Below, piece after piece: positions 49,801 to 63,000 of a stretch of 64,000 nt of DNA (the stretch's first letter is position 1; each line of letters starts with the position of its first letter). The notes beneath the pieces were generated by a model. It saw nothing but the letters and a program-made list of their open reading frames with translations. It had not been told where the DNA came from and ran no database searches. The DNA comes from Centropus unirufus (Eukaryota; Chordata; Aves; Cuculiformes; Centropidae), in NCBI GenBank assembly GCA_013397695.1, contig VYZI01000143.1, positions 1,324,869 to 1,388,868 of the forward strand. The letters run 5' to 3'. The translations under genes and the position numbers were made by a program.

Positions 49801-52800
49801 TCCATCTAGGAGTAATTGTGAAGACTCTACTGGATTTTTTTTTTCTATGAGAAAAAATGAACTTAAGCTGTGCTGTCTCACTGTGCCTTGATGTGGGTTA
49901 CAGCTCTCAGTAGGTCACAGCCATTGGTTTCTTTGGGGACATGGGCAGGCCTGTTATATGACATATGATATTCATAGTTCAAAGACAGTTCTGAGTCCTG
50001 AGAGGAAAATAATATTTCTACATGCATAGCATTTCCTTGCATCTATGTCATACCCCTTTTTGACAAATTTTTTGGCTGCCACAACTTAGCACTAGCAGAC
50101 CATAATCTAAACATGTAAAAGCAATTTATATGTATTGTATACAATCCATTCAATCCTATTAGGGTCTAACACCAATGCTTTCTGACTCTTCACTTTAAGA
50201 AACCATCAAAAGGTCAGCAAATGGCTTGGAGCTGTCTGAAATGGCAAGAGAAATGTATCTCCAAAACTTAGCATACATAGATCCTACAGGGTTTTATGTT
50301 CACTCCCATTCCCACCATGGAAACTACCCACCATGTAACAAGAACATGGCAGCGGCTGCTCTGCGAGGAGAGCCAACATCAACCCATTCCATACAGTCAT
50401 TCCTATGCCAAATGGATTTCTTTTCACAATACCATTTGCAAAGGAATATTTCAGTCCCTCAAAGAAAACTTGCTCTGCATCTTGTTTCAATAGCACTGGA
50501 GATATTACAGGAAGATCAGCCATAAAACATTGCCTATTCCCTGTTCTCAAATGGTTTCAGTGAAATTTGTACCTAGGAAAATTTGCTCATACAAAGAGAT
50601 CATTCTTGAACCTGCTAAGGGAGTGGGCATAGAAAAACAGTATGCTCACTTTGATCAGAAAAGTCTTTCAGAGGCGAGTTATGAGGCTCTTAATTCACAT
50701 TAAATATAGTATAATCCTGGGAAAAATCCCATGATAATCCATGGTTTTATTCAGAAAAACATTTTCATTGTTTCATTGTTTCATTTTTTTTCAATGTTTC
50801 ATTGTTAATACATCAGATTTTGCTTTTATCTGATTTACAATCAGTGTTTGTAACATACAGTGTTCAGATATGAAGGAGTAAGAAAGAAGAGTGTATTAGA
50901 GATTACTGAGGAAGGATTGAAGATGGATGGCTGTTTGCATTGGTAAATAGTATTAGAAATAGTTGTTTTTAAAAGCATCCAGGTGTATGTTATTTTGCTT
51001 CCACATAACTAAAAAGGAAGTATCTGATTTGCAGCCCGAGATGTGAAATAGCAGATAAAAAGCCAGAATTTATTTTTTTTTATAAAGTACTTGCTCAACA
51101 GCTGCAGCATCATGCAATATCTGTTGGGCAAGAGCCAGGCTACCTGCTTAAAATCTGGAGATCAATAACTGTTACGAATTTGACAAATGCCAGGTTGAGA
51201 AGGTTCTCACAGTGCCTGGGCTACAAACAGGTCTTAGGATGATATCCTCAAAAATTTTAAGCACAAATTTTAAGTTAATTTCAGAGTATGATCAACAGTC
51301 TGCTGTGTTACTCATTTGTTATTTGGGGTGTACTCTGCAAAGAAAAGGTCCTGAGGTAACCTGGCAAGTGTCTACTGATAGTTTTCTTGAAATGAAAGCT
51401 TTCATTTGTCTTTGACATATTCTGGACAATGTCCTTCCCAAGATAACCAGAGAAATCTGAAGCATCCAAATCTCATATTAATCCTATATATCCTAGACAT
51501 CCACTTCTTTCTCCTGTGCATCTTGGTCATAATTCCCTGCTCAGTGATACACAATACATTTTTGTGTCTTGCACAAGGACTGGAGAGGAGAAAAAACCCA
51601 CAAAAAACATATAAAATAAGAAAATTCCACCACAAACAAAGCTTCCTCCCTCTTTCACGTTTTTTTTTTTTACTTTTCACTGTTCTGTGGACAGACAGAC
51701 CTCCACGTCACCATCCCTGGCAACAACACAGCTTTACATTTTTCAGAACACACGAGTGACATTAAAAACGAATAGTGCTTGTTCTTCTGTGGTCAGGGTG
51801 AAGTGGATTCAAAAGTGGTTATCAGCACTGTAAGTGCCATTTTGTGGAGACTTGGTCTCCCTAACATGTAGTGAGCAGAGAGAGAAGGCTTCTGTAGGTA
51901 CCTGCTCTAAATCGTCTTATAGAAGACCTTGCATTTCTCTACTAACTCTATCGGGAACCTGAGGAAACTGAAGCTGTATTTTAGGCTTCAATGCAGTCCC
52001 TGCATTGATAAGTACAGGCTTCCTGCTCAGTAGGACTACCTATCAAAATGAAGATATGGCTGCATGTGAGTAGGCAAACCCATGACTAAAGTAGCTGGAT
52101 TATTTTAGAGCATAGTACCAAAGTGTTCCAGTAATCAGCAAGTACCCTTCAAAGGACCTATCCGAGGCTTGGAAGGTGTGCAGAACTAGAGACTGTGCTA
52201 CCCATCTACTCCTTGCTCAGCTATGGAGGTGCTTACAGGGGTGAAGCCTAGCTAGGTACTGTTGTAATTTCAGTTTATTGCATAGCCACAAAACTGATGT
52301 TATTTCATAGGAATACTGTGCCTGCCCTGAAGAAAAAAGTGAGTGGAAGACTTCAAGCATTTTGTATCTGGAACTTCACCTCAGTGTGTGTGTAACAATG
52401 TAAGAATTCCAATCACCGTGAACTAAAAAGTGGCTTTAGGACATGTGTACATTCAAATACGTGTTCACACAAAGAGCAGCTTGGGTGAAAATTTGAATCC
52501 GAAGGACTGAAGTCTCAACAATGCTTGATTTTTCTTCTGGAGAGCACCGGCACTATTTTATCAGACCAAGCATCTCAGGGAAAGCTGCTTGACTTTGCTG
52601 GTATTAACTCATGCTTTGCTTCCCTAATCTTTTTGTTTTCAGTATTGTCAAATAAAAGATGCTGGGAGAGATGGAGAATTCTAGCCTAAAAACCAGTTTC
52701 CTCTGTTACAGCAAGAGTTATCCCTGAGGTCAGGGATTGTCTGAATCAATAACACACCAATCTCAGTGGCCCCATTTAAATGGTGAATCAGTTCACATAA

Positions 52801-54120
52801 TCCAACCACATGTCAGATAAAAAAGAATGGTTTAGCAAACACTTTGCAATCATCTGCTTTTTAGAACTTAGTAGTAGTAAATTATTGGATATCAGTCTGT
52901 GGTTGCAACTATATATCTTTACACGATAGCAATTTTTCTTATAGCTTTCTCCTTTTCAGCTGCTTATTGAGTATTTTTATATACTCTACATTTATTTTCA
53001 AATACCATTTTAAAACATTCACTAGAATTTTTCCTCTACAGAAGTTAGAAGGGAGTAGGTCTAGTCAGAGTTCACAAGAATATTTCTCAGGCAAGGCAAG
53101 GCAAGATGATAAAAAATTTTTCAGCCCCACAAAATTATTTACTTCTGGCCCAGTCCTAATTCAGGAACAGCTCCTGAGCCAACTGCATTCAACTAGGCTG
53201 TCCTAGCCATGCATGCTTCTGTTGGAATTTTTAATACATATATGAATTTTGTTTCATTTAACCAACATAACTATTTGTATCAGCCTAGAAAAAGAGGAGC
53301 TTACTGCATAATTACACCTCCTCATCACCAAGAGCAGCTGAATCCCACTGACTGCTGGAACACAAGAAGGGATGGGAATCCCAGCAGCACCCCATGGCAA
53401 GACCCAGTGTAGTCAGGAGAGGAACTTGCAATGGAGAACACCACCACCCCACCCCAATCACATGCTGCCCCCTAGAAGTAGGAAGGAGCAATGCTCACCC
53501 AGACACCCCTTCTAAAATGCAAATCTGCATCGCCAAAACTTCCTCACTCCCTACAGCAACCCTAGGACACAGCCCTGCTTCACCCCAAAGCACAGAAGTC
53601 AACTGAGGAAGTTTTATTGCCTCTCAGGTGAGGAGCATGTTAAAAAAAGTAGCAGGTGAGGAAGGAACTTGTAATTGAGAGATCTGGCAGGTAAATATTT
53701 TTTCTCCAGCAAAGACCAAACTCTACCTAGTGGGCTGGACTTCTTCTAAACTCACCCCACACTCCTTCCTTCTCCCCCCTCCCCCCAACACAAGAAGTAC
53801 CCAAACCCTCTAAAGCAATAAAAAAAAAAAAACATAACAAAACTGGTGCCATGAAAAAGAAGTTCTGTAAAGCCCCTTTAACTTCCTTTTCCAGGTTTCC
53901 TTTGGGATTACATGAAAGTTATTGCAAATACTTAATTTATATATTTATGGATCACACAAAGGCAGAAAAGTCGTCAGCGAACAGAGTAATAATAATGAGT
54001 TCTTTCTCCAGTATATCGACACTCCATGTAGTACGTATTTAAGGACTTGCTCCAGGATCACTCTGAAAAATGCGTGTGAATTTCAACATTACTGATGCTC
54101 TGGTACACAAAATACTACAC
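40841..54120. other. Large gene-free stretch
   Basis: About 13 kb, mainly AT-rich, in which I recognise no exon and no assignable transposable element. Notable small structures are a TTTCATTG-type simple repeat at 50763-50806 and a duplicated CCCTTTTCAGGGA string at about 43091-43130. GC-richer patches (41080-41230, 44040-44480, 47700-47930) carry overlapping frames without domains. The interval 45300-46300 has the even, repeat-free AT-rich texture that could be conserved non-coding DNA, but this needs an alignment. Confidence 0.45.
50763..50806 (+). repeat. Short TTTCATTG-type tandem repeat
   Basis: The unit TTCATTGT recurs about four times, interrupted by a T-run and one TCAATG variant. 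A simple slippage product. Confidence 0.75.
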
Positions 54121-54123
54121 TCC

Positions 54124-54147
54124 TGTCAGAGTGGGTCCACTCTGACA
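54124..54147. repeat. 24-bp near-perfect palindrome
   Basis: Arms TGTCAGAGTGG and CCACTCTGACA are exact reverse complements separated by GT. It is followed by an 11-bp direct repeat CAGGTTTTACA (54149-54159 and 54175-54185). It could extrude as a hairpin in DNA or RNA, or be a dimeric protein site; no known family is recognised. Confidence 0.95.
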
Positions 54148-54486
54148 TCAGGTTTTACAACCAGATCAAATCAACAGGTTTTACAGGGTCATGTTTAACA
54201 TTTGGCCTTCAGCAGCCAGTGTGCTGCACTGACAAACAACAGGCAGTAACACAAGCCCTGGGAAGAGAGCAGCTCCTCACTCCACTGTGTTTGGGGCTGG
54301 GAGCCTTTGCCACTTCTGGGAAGCAAAAGGCTGAACAGCGGTGAATTTTTTCCTAAACCAAGTTTCTTGAGGGGGCAGGTTTTCAATAGGTACCACGTAC
54401 ATGACAGCACATTTTCTACATATTTTATGTGGTATTGGAAAAGTAGATCCCTTTGAAGAATTTTGGCCAGACACAGCAGAGGGGCT

Positions 54487-54510
54487 TTAAAAGTCAGTAC
54501 TGACTTTTAA
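54487..54510. repeat. 24-bp perfect palindrome
   Basis: TTAAAAGTCAGT is followed directly by its reverse complement ACTGACTTTTAA with no spacer. It lies 340 bp after the other palindrome and is bounded by TTAA on both sides. No transposon family recognised. Confidence 0.95.
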
Positions 54511-57500
54511 GTATTGTAAAAGAAAAGAGCAGCATTGTAATGCATGAAGTGCTGTTTTTTTTTTCACAGGGATTGTCTCAGCAGAATCATGTAAAATAGC
54601 AAATTAAACTAACACTGCACTTTTTTTTTCCTGAATGGCCAATTTTACAGGAACATGAAACCTCATGGTAAACAGTCAATGCATAAGCTACTTCTTCCAT
54701 GTCAAAACTTGCCAGCAATGGAATACATTGTGACACACTGTCTCAAGCAGAGACACACCAGTAAGCACCTGCAAAAAAATGCAGGGTCTGACTGATTCTT
54801 GGTGAAATCTGGAACAAACGAACCAGGAGGATTTTCAAAGTTGTAAAGACAGTGTAAAATTTTCTAGAAATGTTGTGGTTTTAGTGTGTTACACTTGCAG
54901 CACAGCCTGATTTCCTGCTCGTTTTCAGCATCTGTAAATCCTAGAGATTAGGAGCTACTCCGTAAAGCTAGGCTCTTACTTCTCAATTGGCTGCTGTGGA
55001 AACAGCAATTACAAATTAAATTCCATCGTACTTAAAAATAATCCTCTTTTTCCTTTCTGGTCTAAGGTTACCAGTCTTAAAAGAAGGCATCAGACAATTG
55101 GAAATGAAGGCATGCAAAGCCCCAGGCTGGGATGTACGTACTGCCTCCACAGGCGTTGGCCCTCAGCTCCACTGGTAACAACAGTAACTTTGCTGGTGGC
55201 AGTGGTGGAGACACATCTGAACCACAAGAGCTTTCCATAGGTCCACAATGGCCAGAAATTCTCAATGTGGCAGTGAATTTCTGGAAAACTACAATATCTC
55301 AGTCATATTCCTGCTATGGCAGCCGGAAGAGTATAGCCTCTCTTGAAGACACACACGCAGGCTGCCCAAGGACCAAAGAGCTGATCCAACCCAAACCAAA
55401 ACAGGTCTCAAAGAGCTCTGCACATCATAGCAGTTACAGGCATGAAAACCAAAGGGCACAACTAAGGACATGGTTTTGGCCTCTGATATTAGTAGACTGA
55501 GGAAGCTCATAGCATGGCTTGAGACCTTGCAAATCCATCCTGCTCTTCCAGAGACTTTTCTTACATAAAAACTAAAACTTAACTTGTAAATATATTCAAA
55601 GAAACAAAGCATTTCATGTTGTAATGTATACTTGCATCTAGATGTGTGAATGTATATCTATGCCTTTGTTAGTAGTATTTATTCTTGCTATCACATCTTG
55701 AAAATGAAATATTAATTACTTTTTTCACAAATACTTCTGTATGGGGCAGTTTGGTGAGATGTAGGACTTCAGGTAGACAAGGGACATTCTGCATTGATCT
55801 CTGGAGGGTATACGAAGGAATTTGAAACAGGAAGAGTTTGCTATATTTGGAATGGGATTACTGAAAGTCATTCTCATCAAGAGCTTTTAGATGAAACTGC
55901 CCCATTTCTGCTTTATAGTTTGTGTCTGCTTCTTTAAACAAAAGCTTAGAAAAAAAAAAGGAGCAGAACATAGGCAGCCTTTGAGGTGGTTTCAAAGAAC
56001 AAAAAAAACCAAAACATTAAGGCAAAAAAATTACTTAAAGATAAAATCATTCCAGGTCTTGAGAAGTATGGGTTGTGGTAAGGTTACATTTAAAACAATA
56101 GATTACAAATCATGATCTTCCCTAACATCCTAGTAACTGGACTAAGGAATAACTTCATCAGTGGGAATCCAAGTAGAAAGTATGAGCGTCTAGAACAAGG
56201 TAACAAAATCAGAGTGAGGAATGAAGCCTTCTGCCTTCAGATTGTGTACTAGAGAGCACGTCCGCTATTTAGAGCGATCTAACCTCTCAGCTAAAAGAGT
56301 CTGTGTGCAATGTAAACTTATAGCATCCTTAATGGCTGAGCCATTTTTTCTGTCTTTTAAGGCATAAGAAACTTTTTACATCCTTTTTGTTATTCCTAGG
56401 GCATGTTGAAACATCAATCTCACAATTAAAATTTAAAACAAAAATATGTAGTTGTCTCAGTTTTTACAAACAAATTCATAATTTCTGCTATATTCCATCA
56501 TATGCAAATTTACCCTATGAAGAAAGGAAATAGCATTAAAAATCGTCACCAATTCTTCTGAACTCCACATGGTATAGATTATTTAACAAAGTCTTGCTGC
56601 TTTATCAATAATAACCATTCTGGAGAACAGTATAAAGAAAGCATAAAAATCTCTTGCTTTACACACTGTGTGGTACCACAATGACCAATTGCTTCTCAGA
56701 AGCTACCCACATCACTTCATTTCCACATCACTCTAAGAAAAAGATGACAATCTGATATTTACTGACTTGTGCATCTTAGGGTGTTGACTCCTCAAGCTAG
56801 ACAAAAACGAAGATAAGCACATTTCACATGCCAGCTTGGTGTTCGGCAAGGAATAAAAGGTCAAAGGGTAGCAGGCAAAAGCTGTTTCCCATTCAGTTCT
56901 AATTTTCTTCATAAATTATTAAACAATCCCTTATGCATTTCCATCTTTGATAGTCTTGTGGTATGAAGTGTGAGTCAATGGAGAAGCTAATTGCAATAAG
57001 AAGAAGTGGTATTTAATGCACTGGACACTTTCAATAGCAAAGTAGTTCTAATTAGTGTTTCTAACTGATGTGACAGCAGTTTACAGAACGCCAAAATAGT
57101 TCCCCATTTGTCAAGTGGGTCTGAAGCTTATGGCAGATTTCTGATCATCTCCCTTGCCGCAGGACCTCAAAGCACCTTCAAAAAGCTTTCTCTCATTGAT
57201 CTTTAGTCAGATGCTGACTGAAAGGCACACAGCTTTGCCAGAAAGAAGATAGATAGATGCTGCACCAGCATGAAAATGTCACTTGCTTAATGAAAATGGT
57301 TATCTGTTCATAACCTCCCTGTATGCATGTATATGCACACATATGTGCAAGCCCAAACTCAGACAGCCTGAAATAGAGGCACTTTTATTAAGCATTTGAA
57401 TACATGTATGTGTGAAGTACTATCTGCATGAATTTATAGCAGATCATGTATGACACATATATGCAAACATATGACATCACACAAACTATGGTTGAAATTA

Positions 57501-58186
57501 AGAGATTTCAAAAGGTAACCTAAGCTCTTCCTTCTACACTTTTCATTGAGTGTTAAGCATGCGGTGCATCAGATGAACTACACCATTAGTTTCAAAATGT
57601 CAGAATTTACTTTCCTTGTCTATGATTTTTCTTCTAATATATTGATAGTTCATCCATCCTGCTCTTCTCTGAGGGCTGAGAGGTGAATGATGGTATGTGA
57701 GATAAAGAGTAAGTATTTGTTGAGTAGAGTGTCAAGAAAGTTCAGAACAATTTTCCCTTTGTTACACTTGCTTTATAGGCATGACTAAGTAATTAAATAT
57801 TGTAGTTAGTTATGGGATAAACTGTGACATTTTCATATGTAACTCAGACAACATTTAAAAGGACCCTGAAAACATTTATGAAAGGTCAGGAAGGGGGGTT
57901 TCTGAAAATTGTGTGTAAATCCACTGCCAAGTAGGTCTGGTCTATCAAAAGTCACTTTTTACTGAAAGAGATGTGCTAGATACAAGGAGAGGAATTTTTA
58001 TGACTGCACCATGCGTGAACCATAACATTACTTGGATGCTAGATATTCACTACTCCCCGTGATGCACATTCCAGAAATCTCCCAAATCCTGAAAGTGAAA
58101 ACGCACCCAAACAATTGCAATGAAGCAGCCAGGTGGCATAGGTATTCCTGGGCTGCCCATAGCCCCAGCCCCACACCAGATGGCTT
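54511..58186. other. Gene-free stretch
   Basis: About 3.7 kb of AT-rich DNA. A 122-codon plus frame at 55132-55500 shows no recognisable domain and is opposed by open minus-strand frames. No assignable transposable element. Confidence 0.45.
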
Positions 58187-58228
58187 TTAGGTACCTTGGT
58201 ACCTAAAAAGGTACCTTAGGTACCTTGG
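58187..58228. repeat. Cluster of GGTACC units, inverted and direct
   Basis: The 20-mer TTAGGTACCTTGGTACCTAA (58187-58206) is a palindrome except for its two central bases, and is followed by AAAGGTACCTTAGGTACCTT. GGTACC therefore occurs four times in about 40 bp, in direct and inverted arrangement. Confidence 0.9.
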
Positions 58229-58534
58229 CTCCTGGAGTTGTTCTGGCAGCCAAATATCTGGTGCAAAGCAACATCCTTGCTTGGCTGTCTTTCACCAGTC
58301 ATCCCTTCCTGATTTCTTGGGAACAGTCTTCAAAAGCCAGCAGATATTTCAGAAGTGCTGAGCATAGCCTCCACTATCCCTTTAAGGGAAGACAGCACTA
58401 CTTTTGTCTGCCTGCCTTAGCTTAAGTCAGACTAGAGATGTGTATTAGACAGTGTGCTTCCTTAAATAAAAGCTGAATTGAAAATGTATTATTTGTACCA
58501 TATGAGGGTCAAGCCCATGAGAAAGAAATTAAAT

Positions 58535-60055
58535 GGTACCTGACAAGATGCATCCCAGTGTCCTGAAGGAATTGGCTGGTGTAGCAGCCAAGACACTCTC
58601 CATGATATCTAAAAAGTCATGGCAGTCAGAAGTCCCTGGTGACTGGAAGGGTAATATTGTGCCCATTTTTTAAAAGAGTGGAAAATATGACCCTGGGAAT
58701 CACTGACCTGTCTTAACCTCCATTCCTGGGAAAATCATGGAACAGATCCTCCTTGACACTATGCTAAAGCACACAGAGGATGGGGAAGTGATTAGAGGCA
58801 GCCAGCATGGCTTCACCAAGGGCAAGTCCTGCCTGATCAACCTAATGCCTTTCTATGATGGAGTAACCACATCAGTGGACATGGAAAAAAAAAACAAACA
58901 ATGGATGTTATCCATTGTCAAAGGCTTTACAGAAGTCAAAGACCTCCATAAGATCCTCCTCTCTAAATTGGATAGATATGCATTTGATGAGTGGACTGTT
59001 CAGTGGATAAGAAATAGGTTGGATTGTCACATTTGGAGGCTAGTGGTCCATGGCTGGATGTTCAGATGGAAATTCATGACAAGTAGTGTCCCTCAGAGAT
59101 CAGTGTTTGGACCAGTGCTGTTTAACATCTTCATCAATTATGTAGACAGAGTGACTGAGTGCACCAACATCACGTTGGCAGATGACACCAAGCTGAGAGG
59201 TGCAGTAGTCATGCCAGAAGGATGGGATGTCATCCAGAGGGACCTGGACAAGCTGGAGAAGTGGGTCTATGTGAACCTTATGAGGTTCAACAAGACAAAG
59301 TGCAAGGTCCTACACCTGGGTTGGGACAATCTGTGGTTTCAATACAGAATGGGGGATGACATGATTGAGAGCAGCCCTGTGGAGAAGGACTTGGGGTTGT
59401 TGGTTGATGAGAAGCTCAACATGAGCCAGCAATGTGCACTTGCAGCCCAGAAGGCCAACCATGCATGGGCTGCATCAAAAGAAGCATGGCCAGGAGGTGA
59501 AGGGAGGCAATTCTCCCCCTCTGCTCTACTCTTGTGAGACCCCACCTGGAGTATCGTGTCCGGTTCTGGAATCCTTAACATATGAATATGGAATTGTTAG
59601 GACAGGTCCAGAGGAGGGCTACAAAGATAATTAGAGTGCTGGAGCATATCTGCTGTGGCAGGCTCAGTTGAGGCTGTTCAGCCTGGAGAAGAAAAGGCTC
59701 TGAGGAGACTTTATAGCAGCCTTTCAGTACCTGAAGGGGGCCAAACAAAGATGAGGGACTTTTTACAAGGGCATAGGATGTGATAGGATGAAGGGAAATG
59801 GCTATAAGTTAGACATGGGGGAAATATTTAGATTAGACATTAGGAAGAATTCTTCACAATGAGGGTGCTGAGGCACTGGCACAGGTTGCCCAGGGACGTT
59901 GTGGATACCCCCTCCCTGGAAGTATTCAAGGCCAGGCTGGACAGGGGCCTTGAGCAGCCTGATCTAGTGGGAGATGTCCCTGCCCATGGCAGGGGGATTG
60001 GAACTAGATAAAAGTTAAGGTCCATTCCAACGCAAAACATTATGTGATTCTATGA
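58535..60055 (+). mobile_element. CR1 LINE, 5'-truncated, plus strand
   Basis: About 1.5 kb of a CR1-clade non-LTR retrotransposon covering roughly the central and C-terminal half of ORF2 and the 3' end. The first recognisable codons are MHPSVLKELA and VPGDWKGNIVPIF (RT finger region, near 58550-58670). Then come the RT palm blocks (58737-59537), and in shifted frames the RPHLEYRVRFWNP block (about 59530-59575), RGLEH/SLEKRR/RGD-type blocks (about 59635-59720) and LEVFKARLD near 59925. The element ends with GGCAGGGGGATTGGAACTAG and ATGTGATTCTATGA. No poly(A), as usual for CR1. 5' truncation, at least two frameshifts and loss of a catalytic residue make it dead. Confidence 0.96.
58737..59537 (+). 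pseudogene. CR1 ORF2 reverse-transcriptase remnant
   Basis: A 266-codon frame from the CR1 copy is still open. Residues 1-45 hold the MEQILL, QHGFTKGKSC and FYDGVTT blocks. Residues 57-66 correspond to palm motif A but read LSIVKGFTE, without the Asp of the family's L-D-F-x-K-A-F-D, so the first catalytic acid is lost. Residues 119-134 (PQRSVFGPVLFNIFIN) match motif B with QGS changed to QRS. Residues 148-152 (ADDTK) keep both motif C aspartates. Residues 166-195 (IQRDLDKLEKW, LMRFNKTKCKVLHLG) and 215-240 (EKDLGLLVDEKL, QQCALAAQKAN) match the thumb side. A frameshift near 59455 sends the last 25 residues off the family sequence. An inactive relic that does not encode host protein; the start Met is simply internal to ORF2. 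Confidence 0.93.
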
Positions 60056-63000
60056 TAAATAAGGCAGAAAGAATAATTACAACATCTTTTCCTTAAGGAA
60101 GAAAAGAGCTCTTCAACTGCATTTTATATCTAGATTGAATCCCGAAAGGGCAACTGCTCTTTCCACAGGCAGAAGACTATATCTAGAAATGGAATCCAAA
60201 GTAAAAACAAAACTATTTTCTTTCAGCACAAACTTTACCACAGCATTTTTTCAAACTCCGAGAGTCTGGTACAGTCAGAAGTTACTTGACTGATGTCAAA
60301 ACTTCCTTGTCTCCTAAGGCTTACACTCAGCCTAATAACTTCTAGACATTTGATGTTCTATTGTTACCCTGGCACTATGAGCAGCTTTGAAGCAAGCATG
60401 ACAGAAAAGGATACCCAGCTGAGGATAATGCCCCTGTCTAAAGATGTGACCTCTCCCTCCATCTAGAGTTTACCTCTGTAAATACTGCAGTTTGTAAAAA
60501 TGCAGTTTGATCAGCTGAAGTAACAGAGTCAATCATGGAGGCTGATAGAGATAATTCTCTCCTCTTGCAGGAGACCACAGCTCATAAAAATAACTTGGAA
60601 GGCGATGTCACTTAGTGCTGCACAGGCAATTAGGAGTATGGAAAGGACTGGGTCAGAACAAAAGTCAGAAATAATAGAGAGTATGCACTAATTGGAGAAG
60701 CTTTTTATTTTATTAGTGCTTCCATGTCAAATTAGTCACATTGCTTAGGCACTTGGAGTGGCAGTGAAGTATGCATTCTGTGTGTCTGCCCAGCACAAAG
60801 CTATGTGTGGCTTCACACCTCTATCTTTGCTTCTTGCAGTGCTTTCTGGACTGAGCACCCTGGTTCTCATGCAGTTCCTTTTGGTGTTAGCGTGGTCACC
60901 TTCCAGAGCAGGTGACTGAGTTCATGAATGAGGAGAGGCTATTTGACTGAAGCTGGAACTCATTACTGAGCCATATCCCAGTGACTGAACGTCATTAGCT
61001 TTGCAGCCTGGCTTCACTGTGGTGCAAGGAAGGCAATGTGTCCTTAAATCCATAGTGTTGCAAAATCACTCATCCCACCCCAGGCTCTGCATGCTCCATG
61101 ATAAGAGGCAAAACCATCAGCATTTTAATGAACATCCCAATAAACAAACTACAAAACACAAACCTGGCTTGAGCCAAGTGAGCATGGACAGACAGCTGCT
61201 TCGATCACAAAGGCTCTTCACAGAGGCAGAAGAGCTAGCAGGGCAATCTGTCCTTGCCAAGCAAGGACTTGCATTTGCCCTGGTTTGTTCTAATTTAAAG
61301 TATTCACATGCTAGCTTTCAGGCTAGGCAAACAATGATCAGTGATCTTTCCTCCCTTTGAAGTTCTCATACTGACTTTCTAGAAGTCATCCAGAACATGA
61401 CACATTTGTTTAAATTTAAAAACATTGCCAGAAAACTTGCTTTTGTAATGGAAGTGTGCTCTCTGCTTCTTCTGATGTTTATGGCTTTGAAAAACAGATA
61501 GACTGTGGATGATTGAACAGGAGAGCCTGTTCCACAGATTCCCCTAGTTCTTGCTTGTCATTTCCCAAAGAGCCTTGTATCACATAGGAGAGACACAACA
61601 ACCAAAGCACCCTTGTTTTACCACAGTTTAGGTAAAAAAATGGTGTTTATGGTGTTTATGGTGTTTTGGAAAGCACCATATATCATAAGGGGGTGCAGTC
61701 ATAAAAGTCCTACTATGTAACTTGCATTTTCCATACTTGAAAAGTGTTCTACTCCTTTTTAGGTCTCAGGACTCCGTAGCAATTGTCATCTTCCACACCC
61801 TTGTCTTAATTATTGCTCCTGTATTTTAGAATTTGTCCTTTTGTCATTCAATCCACTTATTGACTTTGTTCTCTAATCCCATTTTGTCTTGTCCCAGTGA
61901 GCCTCCCTGTCCTTTTATCAACTAATGCTCTATACTTTCACACTAATTTCTCACTAAACAATAGCTCTCCAGTTTCTTTTGTAGTTCTAGATCTGTTATG
62001 AATATTAATAGCTTCTTGCAAACTCTGTTATTTGTGGGAGAGAGTTCTGATGTTTGATCTGTGGCTTTTTCTTGAATACCCTAATGTCTTTGCAACTAGG
62101 GTTTGGATTCCTTTTATGTTTTCCTACCAGATTCCATCTTTCCCTTTTATTGCAGAGTTGGAAGCCATGGAGGACCTTTAAGCATTTTTCCTTATTTAAG
62201 CAAGCCTTCTCATACTGGCACAATCTGTGATGGTGATTTCTGCCCTCATTTTGGCCTATTTCTGTACATTCCCTAAAGGCATCAAACCGTTCAGGTGGTA
62301 GCATGTAATTTGTTTTGTACTGTGGAATTCCTGCCATGCCTATATGTATTTATACCACAGGCAAACCAATAAAGTTGTCATAGAAACAAAGCATTTCATG
62401 AACAAATCAATTCATAACAAACTTGTAAACTTCGAAGAAACCACCGTGCTTTAACAATACATCTATTATATATACACACTAACCATGTTTGTAATGAACA
62501 ATGTACACATACAACACATCCATTTGTTTTGTCCTTTTGGTCATCTTATAAATATTTTTCAGTTTCCTGCATGTTGTGCATTGTTGTGCCCGTCCCCACA
62601 GTATGGAAGGAAAGACCTGGACGCTTGCATGAAAATGTATCCACAGGAATTTTTCTATTTCTTTGTGATGTGTGAGATGGAAGTTCAGTAAACTCTGAAT
62701 GCCTTTTTTTACAAGCCAGTGAGGATTGAAAGTATCAGAGCAGTAATTCTTTTTCTAGTCACAGACAACTTAATAGGACTTCATCCACTCTTCATGTAAT
62801 GAAAAAAAGCCCAGTCGATGGGATCCTGATAAAAGAAGCAGATAATATTGCTGAGAGCTGATAATACAAGTGAAAGTTCAGAGGCTGAGAAAATTCTACC
62901 TTCTGTTACTCCAGTTTAGTCTCACTGAAATACATGCATCAGAGGTAGAAACGCTGCTAGAATTGATCATGATACTGTCTTGATTCTTCACCGCTTTGCA

